This document shows, one piece after another, positions 1 to 11,131 of a DNA stretch of 64,000 bases (its first letter is position 1; each line of letters starts with the position of its first letter). The notes under the pieces are model-generated. The model saw only the letters and a list, made by a program, of their open reading frames with translations. It did no database searches and was not told where the DNA came from. The position numbers were made by a program, and so were the translations under genes. The stretch is from an uncultured Desulfobacterales bacterium (GTDB lineage: Bacteria > Desulfobacterota > Desulfobulbia > Desulfobulbales > Desulfocapsaceae): assembly GCA_937915545.1 (NCBI GenBank), contig CALGIJ010000006.1:105212-169211 (forward strand), written 5' to 3'.

Positions 1-561
1 CAGGCTGGTGACGGTGGTGCTGACCATGCCGTTGATGGTGTCGATATCGGCCACCGCCTCCGGCGCCGGGGCGGCGAAGCTGCCCAGCACCGAGACCGGA
101 GCGACGGAGGCGCCGGGGGTATAGATGGCCACTTCCATGCGATCACGCAGGGCGGCGATGCGCTCCGGCTCCTGGTCCCAGGAAGCCAGGCCGTTGCGCC
201 ACTGCTTTGCGGTATCGCTGGCCAGCTGCTGCAGGCTGACGCCTTTCTTCTCGGCCTCCGCCGGGTCGAGCCAGGGCTGGAAGTCGCCGGGGGAAAGCTC
301 GGGAAAGGTCAGTAGGAGGTTGGCCATATCGCCTTTGGGATCGATAACCAGGGACGGTACCTTGTCCATGATGGCCTCTTCGATCAGCCCGATGCCGAGT
401 CCGGTCTTGCCGCTCCCGGTCATGCCAATGATCATGCCATGGGTGGTGAGATCCTTGTTCTTGAAGAGCAGCGGGGCGGCGCCGGTTTTTCCGGTGGCCG
501 CATCAAGCTCGCGCCCCAGGTAGAAGAGGCCCAGCTTCTCATAGGGATATTGCGTCTCCAT
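1..561 (-). CDS. HerA/DUF87-like P-loop ATPase, C-terminal part missing
   Basis: Translated on the minus strand from an ATG at 561, the protein begins METQYPYEKLGLF and runs off the left edge after about 187 residues. A clear Walker A motif, GMTGSGKT, lies near residue 46. It is followed by the hydrophobic strand SLVIDPKGDM, typical of HerA/FtsK-type ATPases (COG0433-like), where this second block follows the P-loop. Such proteins are hexameric DNA or protein translocases, but the substrate here is unknown. Only the N-terminal third or so is visible, so Walker B and the C-terminal domains cannot be checked. It is divergent from the SDR gene at 886, so no operon partner is visible. Confidence 0.75.
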   Translation of the reverse strand, partial: METQYPYEKLGLFYLGRELDAATGKTGAAPLLFKNKDLTTHGMIIGMTGSGKTGLGIGLIEEAIMDKVPSLVIDPKGDMANLLLTFPELSPGDFQPWLDPAEAEKKGVSLQQLASDTAKQWRNGLASWDQEPERIAALRDRMEVAIYTPGASVAPVSVLGSFAAPAPEAVADIDTINGMVSTTVTSL

Positions 562-885
562 AAGCTCTCGACTCCTCGAAAAGGTGGTGATTGCGCCAGG
601 TACCGCCCGACGGCAACGGTAGTTCTACTCATAACTAAAGGCCCGAGATTTTCAAGGAGCGCAAGCAGTATTTTCACCCGGCGAAGCATAGCATTGTCCT
701 GGAATGGCGCTCGAACCACCACCTCCCGGCAAGCAGCCTTGCAATATGCGACGATTTATGCTTTGCAGAAAGGATAGCTCATCCAGGCAGGGCCGATGAC
801 GTGAAGCGACCAGGGAGAGAGACAGGGACTCAGTCCTCGGGCGAGACACGCATGCCTGGTCTTTCCAGCATCAGGAACGAGATCC
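562..885. other. Divergent intergenic region, no gene seen
   Basis: This stretch separates the minus-strand ATPase from the plus-strand SDR gene. Short open frames cross it on both strands but have no ribosome binding site and no recognisable protein, so I do not call them. It presumably holds both promoters, though I could not single out a convincing -35/-10 pair. The AGGAACGAG just before 886 serves as the ribosome binding site of the SDR gene. Confidence 0.5.
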
Positions 886-1677
886 ATGAAGGACAGCAAT
901 AACGGGAGCCCCGCCGGGACTGGCCGCGGCGACAGCAGGCGGTTCACCGGCCAGGTGGTGTATGTCAGCGGCGCAGGATCCGGCATCGGCCGGGCCGCCG
1001 CCCTGCTCTTTGCCGGCGAGGGGGCCTGGGTGGCGGCTGCCGACTGCAACGAGGAGGCCGTTCGCAAAACCGTCGAACAGATTATCGCAGACGGCGGCCG
1101 GGCCTTTGCCCTGACAGTGGACGTCAGGAGCGAGGACTCGGTGCGGCAGGCCATCGACGGGGTCGTGGCACGCTGCGGCCGGCTGCATGTCGCCTTCAAC
1201 AACGCCGGGGTGACCCATAAGGCGCCCCTCGAGGAGCATCGCGAGGAAGACTGGGACCGCGTCATCGACACCGACCTCAAGGGCGTCTGGCTGGCGATGA
1301 AACACGAAGCCCGCCACATGCTCGCCGCCGGCGGCGGGGTCATCGTCAACACCGCCTCCACCTACGGGCTGGTCGGGGCGCCAGGGGTGGCCGCCTATGT
1401 CGCCGCCAAACACGGGGTGATCGGCCTGACCAGGGCGGCGGCGGTGGAGTACGGCGGGCGCGGCATCCGCGTCAACGCCGTCTGCCCCAGCGCCACGCGT
1501 ACCGCCATGCTGGTGCTGGACGGGGGAATGGAGAAGGTATGGAACGAACGCCACCCGCTGGGGCGTATCGCCGAAGCGGGGGAGATCGCCAGGGCGGTGC
1601 TGTGGCTGTCCTCGGCAGAGGCGGCCTTCGTCACCGGCACGGTGCTGCCGGTGGACGGCGGCTACTGCGCCCGCTGA
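886..1677 (+). CDS. Short-chain dehydrogenase/reductase (SDR)
   Basis: The 263-residue protein is a classical SDR oxidoreductase. Residues 29-35 read GAGSGIG, the dinucleotide-binding glycine motif. NNAG is at 105-108, the catalytic serine is about S158, and Y171-x3-K175 is the active-site pair. The C-terminus has the usual TGTVLPVDGGY stretch. An aspartate (about D53) after the second beta strand suggests NAD(H) preference. The substrate cannot be told from sequence; closest in style are generic glucose/3-oxoacyl-type SDRs. The ATG at 886 is preceded by AGGAA at a suitable distance. It stands alone, convergent with the DUF2156 gene that ends 18 bases downstream. Confidence 0.85.
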   Translation: MKDSNNGSPAGTGRGDSRRFTGQVVYVSGAGSGIGRAAALLFAGEGAWVAAADCNEEAVRKTVEQIIADGGRAFALTVDVRSEDSVRQAIDGVVARCGRLHVAFNNAGVTHKAPLEEHREEDWDRVIDTDLKGVWLAMKHEARHMLAAGGGVIVNTASTYGLVGAPGVAAYVAAKHGVIGLTRAAAVEYGGRGIRVNAVCPSATRTAMLVLDGGMEKVWNERHPLGRIAEAGEIARAVLWLSSAEAAFVTGTVLPVDGGYCAR

Positions 1678-1695
1678 GGGGCCTTGCTGCCAGCT

Positions 1696-2619
1696 CTAGG
1701 GAATGGCCTCGGCCGGGGCTGAAGGCTGCGGCATGGCGAGGAACTTCTCGACAAAGCCTACCGGCCGGTAGCTGAGCTTGGCATGGCGCAGGCCTTCCTG
1801 GCCGAGGTCCTGCTCGCGGTTGATGGTGGCGTAGTTGTCGCCGATGATCGAGGCGAAGGCCTGATTGACGAACTGGTAGAGGCCCTTGTAGCGGTTCAGC
1901 GCCTTTTCAAAGTGGATGACGAAGCTGCTGCCGCAGGCCAGCTCCTCGCCCAAGGTATAGGCGGCGGGCTGGCCGTCGGCATAGTAGATACCGCCGCAGA
2001 GCTGCAGTTCCTCCCCTTTTTCGAGGGCCTCGCGGGCGGCGTGGTAGTCGCCGAGGGAGTCGTGCTCCTCCCGCCACTGTTCGAGAATGGACAGGGCGTC
2101 GCCGAGATAGTCCTCCAGCAGCGGCCGCCCCTCGTAGTGGTAGTTATTGACGAATGCCTTGATGAGATTGCGTTTTTTCTGGAACTTGCGCCCGCTCAGC
2201 TCGGCCAGCTCGTGGCGCAGGTAGAGGTAGTCGAAGTTGTCGCGTTCGGCGCTGACATGGTAGCCCATGGCCTCGAGCTGGCTCTTCTGACTCTGCGAGA
2301 CGCACTTCATGCGGCTGTGCTCGGCCATCAGGGTGTCGAGCCGGGCTTTGTCGGGCAGAGCGAAGGGCGACATGAAGAACGGCTGCCCGTCATCGCGGCC
2401 AAGGAGCACGAGGAGGCCGTCGTCAAGCCGCGACAGACGGTAGGTATGGCCGTCGCGGAAGAGGTAGATATTGGCGAAGGTGAACTCGGAGATGCCCTCG
2501 GCGAGCCGCTGGAACATCGGGTGGAGGAGTGGTCGGTGCGCGAGGGTGACTTCCGTCGCCAGCGGGTACTGAGGCACCGGCACCTCTTGCGGGCGCGGCG
2601 TTGGCGAATTGATCAACAT
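1696..2619 (-). CDS. DUF2156 (phosphatidylglycerol lysyltransferase-like) protein
   Basis: The roughly 307-residue protein belongs to the DUF2156 group, which shares the GNAT-like fold of the C-terminal domain of MprF lysyltransferases. Supporting segments are KFQKKRNLIKAF, the FVIHFEKAL region and the C-terminal block INREQDLGQEGLRHAKLSY. No transmembrane segment is present, so this is a soluble stand-alone domain, as seen in many Gram-negative genomes where the function is unproven. I chose the ATG at 2619; a GTG at 2664 would add 15 residues, but its GGGGAG is immediately adjacent with no spacing. It is divergent from the cupin gene at 2771. Confidence 0.7.
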   Translation of the reverse strand: MLINSPTPRPQEVPVPQYPLATEVTLAHRPLLHPMFQRLAEGISEFTFANIYLFRDGHTYRLSRLDDGLLVLLGRDDGQPFFMSPFALPDKARLDTLMAEHSRMKCVSQSQKSQLEAMGYHVSAERDNFDYLYLRHELAELSGRKFQKKRNLIKAFVNNYHYEGRPLLEDYLGDALSILEQWREEHDSLGDYHAAREALEKGEELQLCGGIYYADGQPAAYTLGEELACGSSFVIHFEKALNRYKGLYQFVNQAFASIIGDNYATINREQDLGQEGLRHAKLSYRPVGFVEKFLAMPQPSAPAEAIP

Positions 2620-2770
2620 AATTGCGGCCTTAATGAGAAAGAGGCCGCGCGGGGCGGGCGACACCTCCCCGCGCGAGAACGGGCAGCTTCGCCGCGACTA
2701 TACCGCGCCGCCACCGTTCGGCCAAGGTATTTCCACGAAGCCCCACCCCCACCGGCAACGGAGGACCATC

Positions 2771-3088
2771 ATGAGCTTCATGCATCTCGACACCCTCGGC
2801 CTGCAACCGTTCCGTCCCAGCATCGCCAGCCACGCCGAGTTCGGCGCCAGCCTGACCATGGTGGTCATGGAGATCGGCCCCGGCCAGGAGGACACCGGCC
2901 ACCAGCATCCCTTCGACCAGTGCGGCATGGTCCTTTCGGGGAGCATCGAGATGTTCGTCGGCGACGAACGCCGCCTGCTGCACGCCCACGATGGTTATTT
3001 CCTCCCGGCCGGTGTCATCCATGGCTGGAAAACCTTCACCGATGCTGCTAAACTGCTCGACGTCACGCCAGCCAGACCCAAGGCATGA
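2771..3088 (+). CDS. Small cupin-domain protein
   Basis: The 105-residue protein is a single cupin beta-barrel. The first conserved motif is visible as GHQHPFDQCGMVLSGSIEMF and the second as DGYFLPAGVIHGWKTF, with histidines and acidic residues in the positions that bind a metal in this superfamily. The ATG at 2771 has GGAGGA about six bases upstream, which settles the start against longer in-frame alternatives reaching back to 2609. Small cupins of this type bind sugars, small acids or metals; nothing here identifies the ligand. It lies 72 bases before the large CheR/kinase hybrid and may be co-transcribed with it. Confidence 0.8.
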   Translation: MSFMHLDTLGLQPFRPSIASHAEFGASLTMVVMEIGPGQEDTGHQHPFDQCGMVLSGSIEMFVGDERRLLHAHDGYFLPAGVIHGWKTFTDAAKLLDVTPARPKA

Positions 3089-3160
3089 ACACGGCAAACT
3101 CATAGCCATAACGGCGTACGCCTGGCGCCGCCCCGCAACCCTCTCTCCACCCGGAGCCCC

Positions 3161-6718
<3,558 letters not shown>

Positions 6719-7057
6719 CCCCCTTTCCTTCTGGCCGACATCCCTCCAACCCGGCGACAGCCGTTGGAGGAAAAAAAATTGCTGCCAAGAAAATCGCGCA
6801 CATTACATGTAATACTCGGGGCGACACTTGCCCTGGAAATTGCCCCAGCACAGCACAACGACAAAACCAAGATATTGTAATATAACGACATATAACATCT
6901 CTCCACTCCGCCTCGCCCCGATTCTCCGGCAAGACACCGGACCTGTCTCCTCGGCATCCAACCTGCTTCGTTTCGATACACCGTTTCCATTGCCTACAGA
7001 TAATTCCCGCAAAGACACTGCATATTTCCGTTATGCCTGACATACTCACATCTCGGC

Positions 7058-7087
7058 TTGACAGAGAAAGGCGGTGCGTGGGATATT
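7058..7087 (+). promoter_or_regulatory. Candidate sigma-70 promoter of the TRAP operon
   Basis: A perfect -35 TTGACA (7058-7063) is followed after 18 bases by GATATT (7082-7087), four of six matches to the -10 consensus. The -10 overlaps a 14-bp palindrome. An alternative reading is a sigma-54 site: GG at 7080-7081 and GC at 7092-7093 have the right spacing but only partial flanking matches. Confidence 0.45.
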
Positions 7088-7132
7088 GCATGCAATAATT
7101 GGCGCCGCAACGAGTCTGCAAGTATTGCAGAC
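7084..7132. promoter_or_regulatory. Tandem TTGCA-type palindromes, candidate operator
   Basis: TATTGCATGCAATA (7084-7097) and GTCTGCAAGTATTGCAGAC (7114-7132) are perfect inverted repeats with a common TTGCA/TGCAA half-site, spaced about 32 bases centre to centre (three helical turns). They overlap or directly follow the candidate -10, a position typical of repressor operators. The cognate regulator is not identifiable in this window. Confidence 0.4.
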
Positions 7133-7255
7133 CACGGCGGCCGCCGCGCCGGCTGGTGCCGGCTTACAGGCAATGTCCAGCGCGCTCGGACTGCTCCGAT
7201 TCCCGGAGGGGTCGCAGAAGGACGCGCCCCACAGTCATTATCCATGGAGGCACAG

Positions 7256-8284
7256 ATGAAGAAACGCATCACCACCGCAATTGTCGCCGCAGCGATGACC
7301 ATGAGTTTCGCCGTGGCCGCCGGCGCCGAAACCATCACCCTGCGCTTCGCCCATCAGAACCCGGATACCGGGCTGAGCACCAAGACCTGCATCGAGCCCT
7401 GGTTCAAGCAGATCGAGGAGGCTACCGGCGGCAAGGTCAAGATTCAGCCCTTCTATGGCGAGACCCTGGCCAAGGGCAAGGACATGTGGAACGCCACCAA
7501 GATGGGCATCACCGACATGGGCTGGGCATTTCATGGCTACTGGCCCAATATGACCCCGGTGACCGACGTCATCAGCCTGCCGGCGATGTCCTTCAACAGC
7601 GCCGAAAAAGGCAGCGAAGCCCTGTGGAAACTCTACGAGCAGACCCCGGAGATCCAGAACGAATTCAAGGATGTCAAGGTGCTGCTCTTCTACACCAGCG
7701 CCCCCTACACCCTGATCACCACCAAAAAGCCGGTAAAAGCCCTCGATGACCTCAAGGGCATGAAAGTGCGCATGACCGGCGGCCCCCCCACCGAAATGGT
7801 CAGCGCCCTCGGCGGCGTGCCGATGCTCATCCCCATGCCCGACAGCTATCTCTCCCTGCAGAAAGGCGTCATCGACGGCATGGGCGCCCCTTGGGAGGCG
7901 GTGCACGTGTGGCGTTTCTATGAAGTGGTCAACCACTATACCGAAGTCCCCTTCCCGGCGGTGTATTTCTCCATCATCATGAACAAGAACAAGTGGAACA
8001 GCCTGCCCAAGGACGTCCAGGAGGCCTTCATGAAGGTTGGCGGCGAGGCCGGTTCCAAGTTCTGGGGCAAGAACTTCTTCGATATCATGAAGAGCGAGGC
8101 GATGAAGAAGCTCGAGGAGAACAAGCAGACCGGCAACGTCTACGAGCTGTCGGCGGAAGAACGGCAGAAGTGGATCGACGTCGGCGCCAAGCCGGTGTGG
8201 GACAAGTGGGTGACGAGCATGGAGAAGCAGGGCGTCACCAATGCCCGCAAGATCCTCGACAAGGCTCTCGAACTGGGTAAATAA
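7256..8284 (+). CDS. dctP: TRAP transporter substrate-binding protein, DctP family
   Basis: The 342-residue protein starts with a Sec signal peptide (KKRITTAIVAAAMTMSF, cleavage near GAE). It has the DctP signature TLRFAHQNP at the mature N-terminus and the downstream block KMGITDMGWAFHG. The conserved substrate-carboxylate arginine is probably in LKGMKVRMTGGPPTEM. It would bind an organic acid or related solute in the periplasm and hand it to DctQM. The ATG at 7256 is preceded by GGAGG (7246-7250); longer in-frame starts lack this. It is the first gene of a dctPQM operon, with a stem-loop between it and dctQ. The transported solute cannot be deduced. Confidence 0.9.
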   Translation: MKKRITTAIVAAAMTMSFAVAAGAETITLRFAHQNPDTGLSTKTCIEPWFKQIEEATGGKVKIQPFYGETLAKGKDMWNATKMGITDMGWAFHGYWPNMTPVTDVISLPAMSFNSAEKGSEALWKLYEQTPEIQNEFKDVKVLLFYTSAPYTLITTKKPVKALDDLKGMKVRMTGGPPTEMVSALGGVPMLIPMPDSYLSLQKGVIDGMGAPWEAVHVWRFYEVVNHYTEVPFPAVYFSIIMNKNKWNSLPKDVQEAFMKVGGEAGSKFWGKNFFDIMKSEAMKKLEENKQTGNVYELSAEERQKWIDVGAKPVWDKWVTSMEKQGVTNARKILDKALELGK

Positions 8285-8311
8285 CCTGCCCCTGGCAAAA
8301 TCCTGAACACA

Positions 8312-8341
8312 GGAGGCCGACGGCGCTGTCCGCCGGCCTCC
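8312..8341 (+). other. Stem-loop between dctP and dctQ
   Basis: GGAGGCCG pairs with CGGCCTCC across a GC-rich loop, and the stem extends with one mismatch. There is no U-tract, so it is more likely a partial attenuator or 3' mRNA stabiliser than a full terminator. Such a structure would let the binding protein be made in excess over the permease subunits. Confidence 0.45.
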
Positions 8342-8413
8342 CCGCTTCTGCAATCCGCCGCCCCGGGCCGCACCGTCGATGAGGCGGCACCGGGTCACCG
8401 AGGAGAACAGCCC

Positions 8414-8896
8414 ATGGAACCCAACCGAATCGAAAAAGCCATCAACAGGGTCGGCAAGGTGCTGTCGATAATCGCTGGCACCGCCCTGGCCGTGATGATG
8501 TTCCTCATGGCCGCCGATGTCGTCTGTCGCTACCTCTTCAACGCCCCCATTCCCGGCGCCCTGGAACTGGTGGAATACATGATGGCCATTTCCATCCCCC
8601 TGAGCATCGCCTTCTGCACGGCGATCCGCTCCCATGTCAGCGTCGAGATGATCGTCGAGAAGCTGCCCACGCCCTTGCAGGCGGCCATTTCCTTCGTCGT
8701 CACCGTGTTGATGGTGGCCTTTCTGGTCATCCTCAGCCGGCAGAGCTTTCTCAACATCATCGACAGCTACCAGTCCAACATCACCTCGGCGGTGTTGAAA
8801 ATCCCGGCCTACCCCTTCACCATCCCCGTGGCCCTGGGCATGTCCTGCTACGCCCTGTTCCTGGTCCTCCACTACTTCTTCGGCAAAAGGAGCTGA
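8414..8896 (+). CDS. dctQ: TRAP transporter small permease, DctQ family
   Basis: The 160-residue protein has four predicted membrane segments (about 15-37, 48-66, 88-106, 128-150). It has the DctQ hallmark pattern: a first helix ending DVVCRYLFNAPIPGALELVEY, followed by a second helix entered by MMAISIPLS. It forms the small membrane component of the TRAP complex with DctM. The ATG at 8414 has GAGGAGAACAGCCC upstream. The stop is three bases before the dctM start, so translation is probably coupled. Confidence 0.88.
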   Translation: MEPNRIEKAINRVGKVLSIIAGTALAVMMFLMAADVVCRYLFNAPIPGALELVEYMMAISIPLSIAFCTAIRSHVSVEMIVEKLPTPLQAAISFVVTVLMVAFLVILSRQSFLNIIDSYQSNITSAVLKIPAYPFTIPVALGMSCYALFLVLHYFFGKRS

Positions 8897-8899
8897 ACC

Positions 8900-10195
8900 A
8901 TGGAACCCACTACCATCGGCCTCATCGGCATCATCGTTCTCATCGTCCTGCTCCTCTCGCGCATGCATATCGGCCTGGCCATGGGCATGGTCGGCTTCGC
9001 CGGGTTCGCCTATGTCGCCGGCTGGGAGGCCGCCCTCGGCGTGCTGACCACCGTGCCCTACACCACCTTCGCCAGCGACTCGTTGAGCGTCATTCCGCTC
9101 TTCGTGCTCATGGGGGCCTTCGCCTTCTCCTGCGGCATGAGCGAGGACCTCTATGCCGCGGTGCGCACCATCTTCGCCAACCTCCGCGGCGGGCTGGCCA
9201 TGGCCACGGTGGCCGCCTGTGCCTGCTTCGCGGCGATCAGCGGCTCGAGCATCGCCACCGCCGCCACCCTCGGCAAGGTGGCCATGCCGGAGATGCGCAA
9301 GTACAACTATGCCGAGTCCCTGGCCTGCGGCGCCATCGCCGCCGGCGGCTGCATCGGCATCCTCATCCCGCCGAGCGTCATCCTGCTCATCTACGGCATC
9401 CTCACCGAGCAGTCCATCGGCAAGCTCTTCGCCGCCGGCCTCATCCCCGGCATCATGCAGGCCGCCTTCTATATCGTCACCATCTACATCCTCACCCGCC
9501 GCAACCCGAACCTCGGCCCCCCCGGCCCAAGCTCGACCTCCAGAGAGAAGGTGGTCTCCTTCCTGCGCACCTGGGACGTCATCGCCCTCTTTCTCATGGT
9601 CATCGGCGGGCTCTACGCCGGCGTCTTCACCCCCACCGAGGCGGCCGGGGTTGGTGCCTTCGGGGCCTTCTGCTTCGCCCTGCTGCGCCGCCGCATGAGC
9701 TGGGCCAGCTTCACCGACAGCCTCGGCACCACCGTGGCCACCGCCGGCATGCTCTTCACCATCGTCCTCGGGGCGATGATCCTCGGCTATTTCTTCTCGG
9801 TCACCCGACTGCCGGTGGAGTTCGCCAGCTTCGTCTCCTCCCTGCCGGTGAACCGCTATGTCATCATCCTCTGCATCATCGTCGTCTACATGATCCTCGG
9901 CTGCCTGATGGACTCCCTGGCCATCGTCCTGCTCACCGTGCCGGTCTTCTTTCCGCTGGTCGTCCAGCTCGGCTTTGATCCCATCTGGTTCGGGGTCATC
10001 GTCACCAGGGTCACCGAGATGGGCATGATCACCCCGCCGGTAGGCATGAATGTCTACGTCATCCACGGCATCACCAAGGTGCCGATGCCGACCATCTTCA
10101 AAGGCATCGGACCCTTTCTCGTCGCCGACGTCCTGCAGGTGGCGGCGCTCATCGCCCTGCCGCAGATTTCCACCTTCCTGCCCAGCCTGATGTAG
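8900..10195 (+). CDS. dctM: TRAP transporter large permease, DctM family
   Basis: The 431-residue polytopic inner-membrane protein is the ion-coupled transport subunit. It is highly hydrophobic with about 12 membrane segments. Family features include FVLMGAFAFSCGMSEDLY, the GSSIATAATLGKVAMPEM block, IAAGGCIGILIPPSVILLIYG and, near the C-terminus, VTEMGMITPPVGMNVYVI. Length matches the family (about 425-435). AAAGGAGCTGAACC gives a good ribosome binding site overlapping the end of dctQ. A GC-rich hairpin follows the gene, ending the operon. Confidence 0.92.
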   Translation: MEPTTIGLIGIIVLIVLLLSRMHIGLAMGMVGFAGFAYVAGWEAALGVLTTVPYTTFASDSLSVIPLFVLMGAFAFSCGMSEDLYAAVRTIFANLRGGLAMATVAACACFAAISGSSIATAATLGKVAMPEMRKYNYAESLACGAIAAGGCIGILIPPSVILLIYGILTEQSIGKLFAAGLIPGIMQAAFYIVTIYILTRRNPNLGPPGPSSTSREKVVSFLRTWDVIALFLMVIGGLYAGVFTPTEAAGVGAFGAFCFALLRRRMSWASFTDSLGTTVATAGMLFTIVLGAMILGYFFSVTRLPVEFASFVSSLPVNRYVIILCIIVVYMILGCLMDSLAIVLLTVPVFFPLVVQLGFDPIWFGVIVTRVTEMGMITPPVGMNVYVIHGITKVPMPTIFKGIGPFLVADVLQVAALIALPQISTFLPSLM

Positions 10196-10221
10196 ACTGC
10201 AACAAGAGGGCATAACGCAGG

Positions 10222-10260
10222 AGGCCCCGTCCTTTTCCCAGAGGGAAAGGAACGGGGCCT
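10222..10260. terminator. Hairpin between dctM and the HDOD gene
   Basis: AGGCCCCGT...CCTTT.CCC pairs with GGG.AAAGG...ACGGGGCCT, a long stem with a tiny loop and one bulge. The two genes converge here, so it may act in both directions. The U-tract is poor. Confidence 0.6.
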
Positions 10261-10287
10261 CGTCGTTTCGGGGGTGCGGCCGGCCGC

Positions 10288-11127
10288 TCAGCTGCTCAGG
10301 GCGGGGATATCCTCGAGATGGATCTCCAACTCGGCCAGGTCGATGTCGCGCAGAGTGAGCGCCTGGGCCTCTTCACGGCCGGAAAGCAGGATGCGCTCGT
10401 CTTTCTTGAGGCCGATGCCGAGCTTGTGGCAGGCGAAGTTGGCGAGACGGACCAGCAGCAGCAGGTGGTTGCGATGATCGGCCTCGGCTTGATGGTGATC
10501 GCGGGCGACCAGACAGTAATCCTCGGGCATGTTCCACTGGCGCATCAACTGCTCCCCCTGCACGCAGTGCAGCGAGTCCATGGTTTCGAGGAGCAGGGCG
10601 TGGTTGACCGGCAGGTTGCCGTCCTTTTCGCGCAGGCGATCGACCACCATGAGCACGAAGAGCTTGCCGATATCGTGCAGCAGTCCGGCGAAAAAGGCGT
10701 TGGTCTCGAGGTCGGCGAACTGGCAGCGGTTGGCCAGCCAGCGGGCCCCCATGGCGCAGCCCACCGAGTGCTGCCAGAGCTTCTTCATCACCACGTTGAG
10801 CTCGCGGTCGCGGCTGCGGAACTGGTTGCGGGCCGAAGCGAGCAGGGCGATGCGCCCGACTTCCTGCAGACCGAGGCGGATGATCGCCGCGCGCACCGTC
10901 TTGACCTCCACCAGCCCCTTGTAAAAGGCGGAGTTGGCCATCTGCAGTACCTGGCTCGACAGGGACTGATCGCCGGCGAGGATGCTCTCCACCACCCGCG
11001 TGTCGGCATCCTTCTTGATCAGCTCGCGCTGCACTTTGAGGGCCGAGGCGCTGAACACCGGCAGGACCACCGTGCCTTCGGCCATGGCCTTGTTGATGCT
11101 GTCGAGAAAGGAGGAGCTGTTGTCCAT
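10288..11127 (-). CDS. HDOD-domain signalling protein
   Basis: The 279-residue protein is essentially one HDOD domain. Typical features are LPVFSASALKVQRE, LSSQVLQMANSAFY, the VRAAIIRLGLQEVGRIAL segment and AFFAGLLHDIGKLFVL, where the HD pair is kept. HDOD proteins are non-canonical relatives of HD-GYP phosphodiesterases used in motility, c-di-GMP and stress signalling; catalytic activity is usually absent or unproven. The ATG at 11127 has GGAG nine bases upstream; a TTG at 11142 is the alternative. It starts four bases after the GspE/PilB-like gene, so the two are co-transcribed, suggesting a link to surface-structure assembly. Confidence 0.85.
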   Translation of the reverse strand: MDNSSSFLDSINKAMAEGTVVLPVFSASALKVQRELIKKDADTRVVESILAGDQSLSSQVLQMANSAFYKGLVEVKTVRAAIIRLGLQEVGRIALLASARNQFRSRDRELNVVMKKLWQHSVGCAMGARWLANRCQFADLETNAFFAGLLHDIGKLFVLMVVDRLREKDGNLPVNHALLLETMDSLHCVQGEQLMRQWNMPEDYCLVARDHHQAEADHRNHLLLLVRLANFACHKLGIGLKKDERILLSGREEAQALTLRDIDLAELEIHLEDIPALSS

Positions 11128-11131
11128 GGGT

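Larger units (their letters stand above)
6719..7255. other. Palindrome-rich intergenic region before the TRAP operon
   Basis: No protein-coding gene is credible in these 537 bases, which are visibly more AT-rich than the flanks. They contain several exact short palindromes: ATTACATGTAAT (6802-6813), ATATTGTAATAT (6872-6883), TATTGCATGCAATA (7084-7097) and GTCTGCAA-GTA-TTGCAGAC (7114-7132). A CCTCCAAC/GTTGGAGG stem at 6743-6770 lies just after the hybrid kinase, but it is followed by A residues, so it is not a textbook terminator for that gene. The last two palindromes share TTGCA/TGCAA half-sites and sit at the likely TRAP promoter. Confidence 0.5.

Noticed and set aside
6743..6770. Stem CCTCCAAC/GTTGGAGG as terminator of the hybrid kinase gene
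   Set aside because: On the transcribed strand it is followed by A, not U, so it does not fit an intrinsic terminator.
7238..10213. Very long open frame on the minus strand across the TRAP genes, about 990 codons
   Set aside because: It is the antisense shadow of GC-rich dctPQM. The product is low-complexity His/Asp/Glu-rich with no recognisable domain, while the plus strand encodes three clear family members.
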